Shown here: positions 1 through 6,547 of the stretch, piece after piece | Numbering within the stretch: position 1 is the stretch's first letter | Layout: the number at the start of each line of letters is the position of its first letter | Source: Cytophagales bacterium | GTDB lineage: Bacteria; Bacteroidota; Bacteroidia; Cytophagales; Amoebophilaceae | Assembly: GCA_022360235.1 (NCBI GenBank) | Contig: JAKSDE010000133.1 | Coordinates: 1-6,547 of the forward strand | Length of the DNA: 6,547 nt | Direction of reading: 5' to 3' | Made by a program: the position numbers and the translations under genes | Notes under the pieces: generated by a model | What the model saw: only the letters and a program-made list of their open reading frames with translations | The model's database searches: none | What the model was told of the DNA's origin: nothing

Positions 1-51
1 AAGCCTGCTACAACTGACAGGGAAAGGCGTGTTTTCTACAGTCCCCTATCG

Positions 52-261
52 AAACCCGGAACCCAGAACTCGGAACTCGGAACCCAGAACTCGAAACCCA
101 GAACTCGGAACCCGGAACCCAGAACTCGGAACCCGGAACCCAGAACTCGGAACCCAGAACTCGGAACCCGGAACCCGGAACCCAGAACTCGGAACCCAGA
201 ACTCGGAACTCGGAACTCGGAACCCAGAACTCGGAACCCGGAACCCAGAACCCAGAACTCG
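52..261 (+). repeat. Heptanucleotide tandem array, 30 units of GAACYCR
   Basis: Thirty consecutive 7-bp units with no insertion or deletion. Only three main forms occur: GAACTCG (13 units), GAACCCA (11, one with A in place of the first G) and GAACCCG (6, one with A first). Variation is confined to position 5 (C/T) and position 7 (G/A), apart from the two first-base changes. The array ends by decaying into AAACTAT at 262-268. Because 7 is not a multiple of 3 and no unit makes a stop, both strands stay open and give spurious heptapeptide-repeat reading frames. These should not be annotated as proteins. The array lies about 100 bp upstream of the channel gene. Its GC-rich composition contrasts sharply with the AT-rich surroundings. 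Function is unknown; expansion by slippage or unequal recombination is the simplest explanation. Confidence 0.97.
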
Positions 262-263
262 AA

Positions 264-284
264 ACTATAAGCATCTTTTATAGT
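264..284. other. Inverted repeat at the array/leader junction
   Basis: ACTATAA (264-270) and TTATAGT (278-284) form a perfect 7-bp stem around a 7-nt loop, directly after the heptamer array. The stem is AT-rich and therefore weak as RNA. It could be a regulator binding site, a weak terminator for transcription entering from the left, or chance in AT-rich DNA. An 8-bp palindrome, AAGTACTT (289-296), follows and overlaps the proposed promoter element. Confidence 0.4.
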
Positions 285-291
285 ATTTAAG

Positions 292-299
292 TACTTTTG
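292..299 (+). promoter_or_regulatory. Candidate -7 promoter element of the channel gene
   Basis: TACTTTTG matches the Bacteroidota -7 consensus TAnnTTTG exactly. Transcription would start near 305 and leave a leader of about 55 nt before the ATG at 360. No good TTTG -33 element lies about 20 bp upstream; only a T-rich stretch at 275-279 is present. The call therefore rests on one element and its position. The likely -33 region coincides with the hairpin at 264-284, so that structure could modulate this promoter. Confidence 0.4.
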
Positions 300-359
300 T
301 AGTAGCTAAAAAAGCGTAATAAAATAAATTCTATTTTTATTGAGAAGCTAAAAATTGAT

Positions 360-1589
360 ATGTGGGAAAGCTTAGAAGTTTTACCTTACGTTAGGAACTT
401 CATTCGTAATATAGGAGTTGGCGAAGTAATTTCTAACCTAATAGCCCTTCTTCTTTTATTAGTAGCGATTGTGGGGGTAGTCTACGTGGTTCACCTTCTA
501 TTAAAACACTACCTCATTAAGCTATTAAAGCTAAAAAGCCAACAAAAAAAAATACATTGGACAAACTTACTCTTAAAGTATAATGTCCTTACAAAACTAT
601 ATTGGCTCTTTACAGCCACACTCCTCTACTGGCTAACACCTATTATTCAATCAAGTGAGCTACCTTTTACAGCACTACTAAAAGAGTTTATACAGAAGTC
701 TTTACTAGTCACTATAATAGTACTCATTGTTTTATTCGTTTCATCAATACTCAATGTGATTAACAACCTATACACCCTATCCTATTCTATAGCCAAACAA
801 AGGCCTATCAAAAGCTACATCGATGTTCTAAAAATAATAGTTTGGGTAGTAGCTTCTATTTTTATTGTTGCCACTATCATAGAGAGTTCTCCTACTACTA
901 TACTTACAGGACTGGGTGCCTTAAGTGCCGTTTTGTTATTGATCTTCAAAGACTCTATTATGGGATTTGTCTCTAGCATACAGTTATCTGCTTATGATAT
1001 CGTGCGTATAGGGGACTGGATAGAGCTAAAAGCTTATAATGTAGACGGAGATGTGTTAGATATTTCGTTGAATACAGTTAAGATACGAAACTTTAACAAA
1101 ACCATAGTGACTTTACCTACCTATAAGTTAATGGAGAGTGGGGTAATCAACTGGAGGGGGATGCAAGAAGCAGGGGGTAGGCGTATTAAAAGAGCTATTT
1201 ACATTGATATTGATACGATAAAGTTTTGTGATGCGCAATTACTCAATAAGTTGTCAACGCTTGACCTTTTATCAGCGTACATTAGTGAAGCAACAACATC
1301 GAATTTTTCTCCTGGCACGAAGGAAGGTAAGAAAAGCTTAACCAACGTAGGATTATACAGACGATATGTAAAAGCTTATTTAAAAGTCCACCCCTATATT
1401 CATAAAGATTTTACTTTTTTAGTAAGACAGTTGCAGCCCTCAGAGATAGGGTTGCCCCTAGAGATTTATGTATTTACAAATGTCACTAACTGGGGGATTT
1501 ATGAAGAAATACAGTCCAATATTTTCGATCATTTGCTTGCTATTTTACCTACTTTTGAATTAAAACCTTTCCAAAGTTTGTATAAATAA
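360..1589 (+). CDS. ybdG: YbdG-type mechanosensitive channel (MscS superfamily)
   Basis: Inner-membrane channel of the MscS superfamily, closest in layout to E. coli YbdG (about 415 residues; 409 here), which is linked to miniconductance (MscM) activity and osmotic-stress response. Hydrophobic helices lie near residues 22-48, 77-97, 113-137 and 154-176, followed by the pore-lining helix at about 180-209 (TGLGALSAVLLLIFKDSI). The MscS beta domain follows at about 212-265, with GDWIE (218-222), DGDVLDI (229-235) and NWRGM (264-268). The cytoplasmic part carries GGRRIKR (272-278), GLPLEIYVFTN (364-374) and FDHLLAILPTF (389-399), all as I recall them from YbdG. The ATG at 360 has only a weak purine stretch (342-347) as a ribosome site, normal for this phylum. 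The gene appears intact. It contains an A9 run at 544-552. Family assignment is firm; conductance and gating tension cannot be read from sequence. Confidence 0.93.
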   Translation: MWESLEVLPYVRNFIRNIGVGEVISNLIALLLLLVAIVGVVYVVHLLLKHYLIKLLKLKSQQKKIHWTNLLLKYNVLTKLYWLFTATLLYWLTPIIQSSELPFTALLKEFIQKSLLVTIIVLIVLFVSSILNVINNLYTLSYSIAKQRPIKSYIDVLKIIVWVVASIFIVATIIESSPTTILTGLGALSAVLLLIFKDSIMGFVSSIQLSAYDIVRIGDWIELKAYNVDGDVLDISLNTVKIRNFNKTIVTLPTYKLMESGVINWRGMQEAGGRRIKRAIYIDIDTIKFCDAQLLNKLSTLDLLSAYISEATTSNFSPGTKEGKKSLTNVGLYRRYVKAYLKVHPYIHKDFTFLVRQLQPSEIGLPLEIYVFTNVTNWGIYEEIQSNIFDHLLAILPTFELKPFQSLYK

Positions 1590-1687
1590 ATTATGAATTA
1601 CTAAAAACTAAATCACCCGAACTTATTAAAAAACGGACCAGGCCTTGCACAAGATGAACCAAGGATGACAGATAAAGTTTATTTAAA

Positions 1688-4600
1688 ATGAGAATATTAC
1701 TTGCATTGATGTTACAAATCGCTTTGCTGATTCCAAGCAATGCCCAAGGACTACTTTCAAAAAATAAATCAGCACAATTATTCACAAAGGGAATAGAACT
1801 CTTTCAAAAAGAAAAGTATAGTGCTGCCCAACATTATTTTGAGGACTATTTAAAATTTAATGAAGACAACTTAAAGGCTATTGATGCTCAATACTATATT
1901 GCCTACTGTGCTATCAAACTGTTCCGCCCTGATGGAGAAGCACTTTTTCATCAGTTTATTGAGGCACACCCTACCCATCCTAAGGCTGTACTTGCCTATT
2001 ACGAACTAGGTAATCTCTATTTTTCTAATCAGGATTTTGAAAAGAGCATTGCTTATTACCAAAAAGTAGACGAAAGCCAATTAGATCAGGCTACTAAGCA
2101 TGCGTTAGCCTATCAGCTAGCATATGCTTATCTAAATAACAAGGACTTTGACCAAGCACTTCGTCATTTCAATCCTATCAAAGCCGATGAAAATCCCTAT
2201 ACGTACGCAGCCAATTACTATGCAGGCTATATTGCCTTAAGAAATGGTGATTATGAAGTAGCCTTGGCTGATTTCAAAAAAGCAGGTGAAAATGATACAT
2301 ATAAGCCAGTGGTGCCTTATATGATACTACAAGTATACTATAAACAAAAACGTTTCCGCGTGTTATTAGATTATATCCATGAAGTTGATAAACCCGAAAT
2401 TACGCTTAAAAATCAAAATGAAATTAAGTTACTTACCGCTGAAGCACATTTTTTTCTAGGAAATTTTGAGGCGGCTGTTCAAAACTATGAAGTCTACATG
2501 GCACATGAAAATGCTCCTATAGCAAGTCCTATCTTGTATAGAGTAGCTTATTCTTTATACAAGATTAAAAAAATTGATAAGGCCCTTACTTACTTTAAAA
2601 CGTTAGCCTTGCAAGAAGATTCGCTCGGCCAGTTATCAAGCTACTACCTAGGCAAGCTATATCTCCAAGCAGATAAAAAAACATGGGCTATAGGTGCCTT
2701 TGAAAAAGCGCATCAAACAGACTTTCTACCGAAGGTACAAGAAGAAGCTACTTTTCAATATGCTAAACTCCATTATGAACTTGGTAACTTTGCTACTGCT
2801 ATCGAGACATTTAAAAAATTTAAAGTAGCTTACCCCAATAGCAAGCATAGGGTAGAAGCAAACACCTTATTGAGTGAGGCTTATCTCAATACAAACGATT
2901 ATAATCTCGCTATTGCCCATATTGAAGCACTACCCTACAAACACCAGGACATAGTGAAAGTTTACCAAAAAGTTACGTTTTATCAGGGCAACGAATATTT
3001 CAATGATGTGCAGTATGAACAAGCTATTGACTTATTTAAAAAGTCTTTAGCCCATCCTTTTGATAAAGAATTAGCCACGCAAACACAACTATGGCTTGGA
3101 GAAAGTTTTTCAGCCTTGCAAAATTATGAACGCGCTATCGCTGCCTATGAAAATGTGGTAGAAACAAAGGCTTTCCAGAACACGTCATTTTACCACCAAG
3201 CGCTTTACGGCCTTGGTTATGCTTACTTTAATACAAGTGACTATGCAGATGCTTTACGAGCATTTGCACAATACACTTCCCAAGCTAAAGACACAAGCCA
3301 TTCCCCCTTCTTCAAAGACGCATTCATCCGATTAGCTGATTGCCATTATGCTACCAAAGACTATCAACAAGCTATTCGACTTTACGAGCAGGCCATTCAA
3401 CAAAATAATCCCGCGATTGCCCATGTTTACTATCAAAAAGGGCTGATTCACGGTATTTTAGGAGAGTTTGCTTTAGCCCAAGCAAACTTCGCTATTATCT
3501 CCCAAAATTACACGCATACAATGTATTATGAGCAAGCATTATTTAAAAGTGCACAGTTAACATTTGAACAGGGCAATCATCAAGAAGCTATCGAAAGCTT
3601 TACAAGCTTCATGCAAAAGAAACCGCATAGTAGTTTGCTGCCTGATGCCCTATTAAACAGAGCGATTGCTTATGTTAACTTGAAAAAATACAATCAAGCT
3701 TACAAAGACTGTGAAACGCTCTTACATGATTACCCCACCCACCCTCATGCAGAAAGTGCACTTTGGGAATTACAGAAAATTACCACACTAGAAGGAAAGC
3801 CAGAACGATTTAATAAGTATCTGGCAAGCTATAAAGCAGCGAACCTAACGGACCAGTCGCTGGAAAAGGTAGAGTTTGAGGCAGCAAAAGCCCTATTTTA
3901 CGAGCAGCATTATGAGCAAGCGCTTGAATATCTTGATGAGTTTTCAACGAATTACCCCCATAGTGCTTTGTATGAAGAAGCCCGTTTTCTAGTGGCTGAG
4001 GCCTACTATCGATTAGAAGATGAAAAGAAAGCATTAGAAAACTATTACAAAGCGCTTAAAGACTACAAAAGTCCTTTTTATAACAAGATTATAGGAAGGA
4101 TAGCTCACTTGGAATACAAGCAACAAAACTTTTCGCAGGCTTTGAAGTATTATCATCGCCTGCAAGCGCATGCAAAAAATAAGCGAGAAAGTTATTATGC
4201 ATATTCAGGAATGATGAAATCGCATGAGGCGCTTCATCACTATGATTCAGTAGCCCACTATGCATCGCTGATCCTCGAACAAGGCAATATTGTAGTTAAT
4301 GCAACGAATGAAGCCATGCTCTTTTTGGGTAAAGCTGCTGTGAATCAAGGGGAAAAACAACAAGCTATCGACTATTTCCTACAAACCATTAATATGGCAA
4401 AAGACAAAAATGCAGTAGAAGCACAATATTTATTAGCTTCTATTTTCTATGATCAAAACAAATATCGTCAATCACTGGAGTTACTCTTTGATCTTCACAA
4501 ACAGTTCCCTGCGTACAAAGAGTGGGTAGATAAAGCTTTCTTACTGATGGCCGACAACTACATGGCACTTGAAGAAGTGTTGCAGGCGAGTGCTACCCTC

Positions 4601-4741
4601 AACTCAATCATTGAAAATGCTTCAGATGAAAGTATTATAGCCAATGCCCAACAAAAACTTGCTGCGCTAGAAAACCAAACTACGCGTCAAACAGCACCCG
4701 CTGATACAGAAGAAAGTGAATTCAAAATCTTGGAGAAATAA
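1688..4741 (+). CDS. Large exported TPR-repeat protein
   Basis: A 1017-residue protein with an N-terminal signal peptide (about residues 1-19, probable cleavage SNA|Q) and no later membrane segment, so it is likely periplasmic. Almost the whole mature chain is tetratricopeptide repeats of about 34-37 residues. Clear examples include ELGNLYFSNQDFEKSIAYYQ (106-125), GYIALRNGDYEVALADFKKA (180-199), ELGNFATAIETFKKF (364-378), GYAYFNTSDYADALRAF (510-526), DCHYATKDYQQAIRLYEQAI (551-570) and LASIFYDQNKYRQSLELL (916-933). Several repeats are spaced like the Tol-Pal YbgF/BamD kind, with YP or HP turns. A short polar tail (about 997-1017) ends it. TPR solenoids bind other proteins; no catalytic motif is visible. 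Similar roughly 1000-residue proteins in Bacteroidota are often labelled 'putative component of TonB system', but that is a context label without proof. The downstream barrel gene starts 12 bp after its stop, which points to a shared complex. The ATG at 1688 is chosen because it begins the signal peptide. Confidence 0.9.
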   Translation: MRILLALMLQIALLIPSNAQGLLSKNKSAQLFTKGIELFQKEKYSAAQHYFEDYLKFNEDNLKAIDAQYYIAYCAIKLFRPDGEALFHQFIEAHPTHPKAVLAYYELGNLYFSNQDFEKSIAYYQKVDESQLDQATKHALAYQLAYAYLNNKDFDQALRHFNPIKADENPYTYAANYYAGYIALRNGDYEVALADFKKAGENDTYKPVVPYMILQVYYKQKRFRVLLDYIHEVDKPEITLKNQNEIKLLTAEAHFFLGNFEAAVQNYEVYMAHENAPIASPILYRVAYSLYKIKKIDKALTYFKTLALQEDSLGQLSSYYLGKLYLQADKKTWAIGAFEKAHQTDFLPKVQEEATFQYAKLHYELGNFATAIETFKKFKVAYPNSKHRVEANTLLSEAYLNTNDYNLAIAHIEALPYKHQDIVKVYQKVTFYQGNEYFNDVQYEQAIDLFKKSLAHPFDKELATQTQLWLGESFSALQNYERAIAAYENVVETKAFQNTSFYHQALYGLGYAYFNTSDYADALRAFAQYTSQAKDTSHSPFFKDAFIRLADCHYATKDYQQAIRLYEQAIQQNNPAIAHVYYQKGLIHGILGEFALAQANFAIISQNYTHTMYYEQALFKSAQLTFEQGNHQEAIESFTSFMQKKPHSSLLPDALLNRAIAYVNLKKYNQAYKDCETLLHDYPTHPHAESALWELQKITTLEGKPERFNKYLASYKAANLTDQSLEKVEFEAAKALFYEQHYEQALEYLDEFSTNYPHSALYEEARFLVAEAYYRLEDEKKALENYYKALKDYKSPFYNKIIGRIAHLEYKQQNFSQALKYYHRLQAHAKNKRESYYAYSGMMKSHEALHHYDSVAHYASLILEQGNIVVNATNEAMLFLGKAAVNQGEKQQAIDYFLQTINMAKDKNAVEAQYLLASIFYDQNKYRQSLELLFDLHKQFPAYKEWVDKAFLLMADNYMALEEVLQASATLNSIIENASDESIIANAQQKLAALENQTTRQTAPADTEESEFKILEK

Positions 4742-4753
4742 AAATTAAAGCGA

Positions 4754-6394
4754 ATGAGATTATTTTTTTTCTTATTAATTAGCCTTTATGCTTTCACGGT
4801 TCTAGGACAAGACAGTAGCAAGGAAGGAAGTATGAAGGACGCACAATTTATTATTGAAAAAGAAAGAAAAAATCTGTTGCCCGAAGTACCTCGCCTATTT
4901 GAAAAGCCTCCTCCTCCCAAAGCAAAGGAAGCCAATGGCCTTACATATACGTTGGAAGAGATAGATGCCGAGCCTGAAATTTTACAACGTAAAATCAGCG
5001 TCTTACGAGCTAAACAAGATATCCTTACCAAACTCTACGGAACCTATATAAAAGTAGGCTATGGAAACTTTGTTTCGCCCTACTTAGAAGGCTTTTTTAA
5101 CAACAAAAGAAATCAAAAATATGTGTACGGCATTCATCTAAAGCACCGCTCCTTCCAAAGGGGACCTGTAGATAGCGAAAACTCCGGTGAGGGGCATAAT
5201 GCTATCGACTTAAACGGCAAATTATTTACAAAGCCTTTCATACTAGCAGGAGCCATTCAATACAATAGAGATAAATATCATTTTTATGGTTACGAGCCCC
5301 CTTTTACCACTAATCGAGACAAGATTCAGCAAGTTTTTAACCATGTCGGAGGAAATGTAGCCTTAGAAAACTATAGCGATAGCACCCTTATTCATTATCG
5401 ATTCAATACAGCTTTCCATTTTTTGAAAGACTTTTATCAAGCAAGGGAAAACCAGCTAGGCTTTAATGGGCAGGTAGCCTATACAATGAAAGATAGTTTG
5501 ACGCTCAAGTTAATCGCTGATCTTTACCTAACAAAATACACAGATACTGTTTCCGTCAATCGAAATCTATGGCGTATCAAGCCAGTGTTCCTTTTACCGA
5601 TAGATGTTTTTCAACTTGAAGTAGGATTTAACCTAGTCTATCAAAATGATACATCCTCTGTTGTGGATACTTTCAATATGTATCCTTTCCTAGAAGCAAA
5701 ATATACACGCAACAAGGCCCTTGTCCCTTATGTAGGCATCAAAGGGGATATAGAGCGAACTTCTTTCAAGGATTTGGTAGACGAAAATCCCTTGCTAGCA
5801 CCCCAGGTGGTTCTACTCCATACAAATCAGACTTTGGCGTTTTATGGAGGTGTTAAAGGAAATATCATAGAGCGACTGTCCTTTCATTCAGGACTCTCGC
5901 TAGCTAACTATAAAAACCTTTACTTCTTCACCCATAGCCCAAGAGATGCAAGCCGTTTTGACATTGTGTATGATCCGAAAAATACAACATTATTCAACTT
6001 ATTTGGCGAACTGAGTTATGCTAACCGAGCAGAAACTTTCACAGGCCACCTGAAGGGTGATTATTTTGCCTACAAAACAGGTGAGTTAGAAAAGCCTTGG
6101 CATAGACCTAAATACAAAGTGGATCTCTTAGGAACGTATAACTTGTATGATAAAATATTTTTAAAGATGACCCTCTACTGGTTAGGAGGTATAGAAGCAT
6201 TGAGTTTAGCTACAAACACTTCCCAAAAACTCAACGATGTAGTGGATATGGGTGTAGGAGTAGATTATTTGTTGCTCAAAAAGCTTTCTGCGTTTGCCAA
6301 TTTCCAAAATATCTTATCTCGCCGCAACGAAAGGTATTTGAATTACCCAACCAGAGGCTTCCAATTCTTAGTAGGGCTGACCTATGCTTGGTAA
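4754..6394 (+). CDS. Outer-membrane beta-barrel, TonB-receptor-like without plug
   Basis: A 546-residue exported protein. The signal peptide covers about residues 1-18 (probable cleavage VLG|Q). A charged periplasmic stretch follows (about 20-95), including KPPPPK (51-56), then alternating amphipathic strands from about residue 97 (YIKVGYGNF) to the end. The chain ends in an aromatic residue, LVGLTYAW, as outer-membrane barrels recognised by the Bam machinery do. The last 34 residues (513-546) resemble the final strands of TonB-dependent receptors, with an FxNxxNxLxxR-like segment and an NYPxxGxxFxxG turn. A normal receptor would have a plug domain of roughly 150 residues and 650 or more residues overall; neither is present, so automatic labels of 'TonB-dependent receptor' would overstate the case. 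It probably forms a barrel pore or an anchor partner for the upstream TPR protein, with which it shares an operon (12-bp gap, no promoter or terminator between). There is no obvious Shine-Dalgarno, so translational coupling is plausible. A T8 run sits in the signal-peptide codons. The substrate is unknown. Confidence 0.85.
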   Translation: MRLFFFLLISLYAFTVLGQDSSKEGSMKDAQFIIEKERKNLLPEVPRLFEKPPPPKAKEANGLTYTLEEIDAEPEILQRKISVLRAKQDILTKLYGTYIKVGYGNFVSPYLEGFFNNKRNQKYVYGIHLKHRSFQRGPVDSENSGEGHNAIDLNGKLFTKPFILAGAIQYNRDKYHFYGYEPPFTTNRDKIQQVFNHVGGNVALENYSDSTLIHYRFNTAFHFLKDFYQARENQLGFNGQVAYTMKDSLTLKLIADLYLTKYTDTVSVNRNLWRIKPVFLLPIDVFQLEVGFNLVYQNDTSSVVDTFNMYPFLEAKYTRNKALVPYVGIKGDIERTSFKDLVDENPLLAPQVVLLHTNQTLAFYGGVKGNIIERLSFHSGLSLANYKNLYFFTHSPRDASRFDIVYDPKNTTLFNLFGELSYANRAETFTGHLKGDYFAYKTGELEKPWHRPKYKVDLLGTYNLYDKIFLKMTLYWLGGIEALSLATNTSQKLNDVVDMGVGVDYLLLKKLSAFANFQNILSRRNERYLNYPTRGFQFLVGLTYAW

Positions 6395-6449
6395 ACGAGG
6401 TAAAGCACGTTTTCCCGAAATAGTCGCCCCTTCATAACGCTGCTCTATT

Positions 6450-6470
6450 TTAGTTCTTAGTTCTTGGTTC
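6450..6470 (-). repeat. Three-unit heptamer remnant, GAACYAA, opposite orientation
   Basis: On the + strand the units read TTAGTTC, TTAGTTC and TTGGTTC. Read on the - strand they are GAACCAA, GAACTAA and GAACTAA. They share the GAACY core, the 7-bp period and the C/T variation at position 5 with the long array at 52-261, but have AA instead of CR at the end. It is either a short or decayed member of the same repeat class or an independent seed array, in inverted orientation relative to the first. Confidence 0.7.
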
Positions 6471-6478
6471 TAGCCTAC

Positions 6479-6503
6479 TGCAAAATGCGAGATTGTTGCA
6501 AAA
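6479..6503. repeat. Short direct repeat TGCAAAA
   Basis: TGCAAAA occurs at 6479-6485 and 6497-6503, with starts 18 bp apart, in the non-coding tail after the barrel gene. It could be a paired regulator site for a gene to the right of the window, but two 7-bp copies in AT-rich DNA can arise by chance. Confidence 0.25.
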
Positions 6504-6514
6504 CGTATTATGGT

Positions 6515-6534
6515 TTTTGTTTTTAGGAACAAAA
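6515..6534. other. Small hairpin in the right-hand non-coding tail
   Basis: TTTTGTT (6515-6521) and AACAAAA (6528-6534) form a perfect 7-bp stem with a 6-nt loop, TTTAGG. The stem is A/T-rich with one G/C pair, so it is weak. It has no following U run on the + strand, so it is not a standard terminator for the barrel gene. It may be a leader or operator element of the next gene, or chance. Confidence 0.25.
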
Positions 6535-6547
6535 GGACGATATTCAG

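Noticed and set aside
52..261. CRISPR array
   Set aside because: The units are 7 bp, contiguous and without spacers, so this is a simple tandem repeat.
8..283. Open frames on both strands encoding heptapeptide-repeat proteins (for example NPELGTR repeats on +)
   Set aside because: They are a by-product of a 7-bp DNA repeat with no stop in any frame; no start context, signal or non-repeat domain supports translation.
1590..1687. Separate promoter for the TPR gene
   Set aside because: No TAnnTTTG element with a suitably spaced upstream TTTG was found in this gap, so neither independent transcription nor read-through from ybdG can be asserted.
1591..1785. Small minus-strand frame across the start of the TPR gene
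   Set aside because: It overlaps the signal-peptide codons of a well-supported gene and shows no recognisable protein features.
3810..4034. Minus-strand frame inside the TPR gene
   Set aside because: It lies wholly within a convincing TPR coding region, and the composition looks like an antisense shadow.
4786..5031. Minus-strand frame inside the barrel gene
   Set aside because: Antisense shadow of the signal and linker region; no family resemblance.
6385..6413. Terminator after the barrel gene (TGCTT/AAGCA followed by TTTT)
   Set aside because: The stem is only 5 bp with a 13-nt loop and begins inside the coding sequence; too weak to call.

Overview
This is an AT-rich window that looks like a Bacteroidota chromosome, probably from the Cytophagia/Sphingobacteriia side. 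That placement is an inference from three things: no strong Shine-Dalgarno sites, a TAnnTTTG-type promoter element, and a large TPR-repeat lipid-envelope protein followed by a TonB-receptor-like barrel, a pairing seen widely in that phylum. Nothing in the window fixes a genus. All three genes lie on the + strand.

Layout: positions 1-51 show nothing callable. Positions 52-261 hold 30 uninterrupted copies of a 7-bp repeat, GAACYCR, in perfect register. A short AT-rich leader with a hairpin and a likely promoter (262-359) leads into a YbdG-type mechanosensitive channel gene (360-1589). After a 98-bp gap with no convincing terminator or promoter come a 1017-residue secreted TPR-repeat protein (1688-4741) and, 12 bp later, a 546-residue outer-membrane beta-barrel (4754-6394). 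The last 153 bp are non-coding. They hold three copies of a related 7-bp repeat on the opposite strand (6450-6470), a short direct repeat and a small hairpin.

How the parts fit: the TPR protein and the barrel are almost certainly co-transcribed. Both carry export signals, so a joint role at the periplasm/outer-membrane interface is reasonable: the TPR solenoid as a protein-binding scaffold and the barrel as its membrane partner. The substrate is unknown. The channel is an inner-membrane osmotic safety valve; its link to the pair is only position and orientation. No classical mobile element, CRISPR, tRNA or rRNA is visible. The most unusual feature is the ordered heptanucleotide array and its inverted relative, which bracket the three genes.
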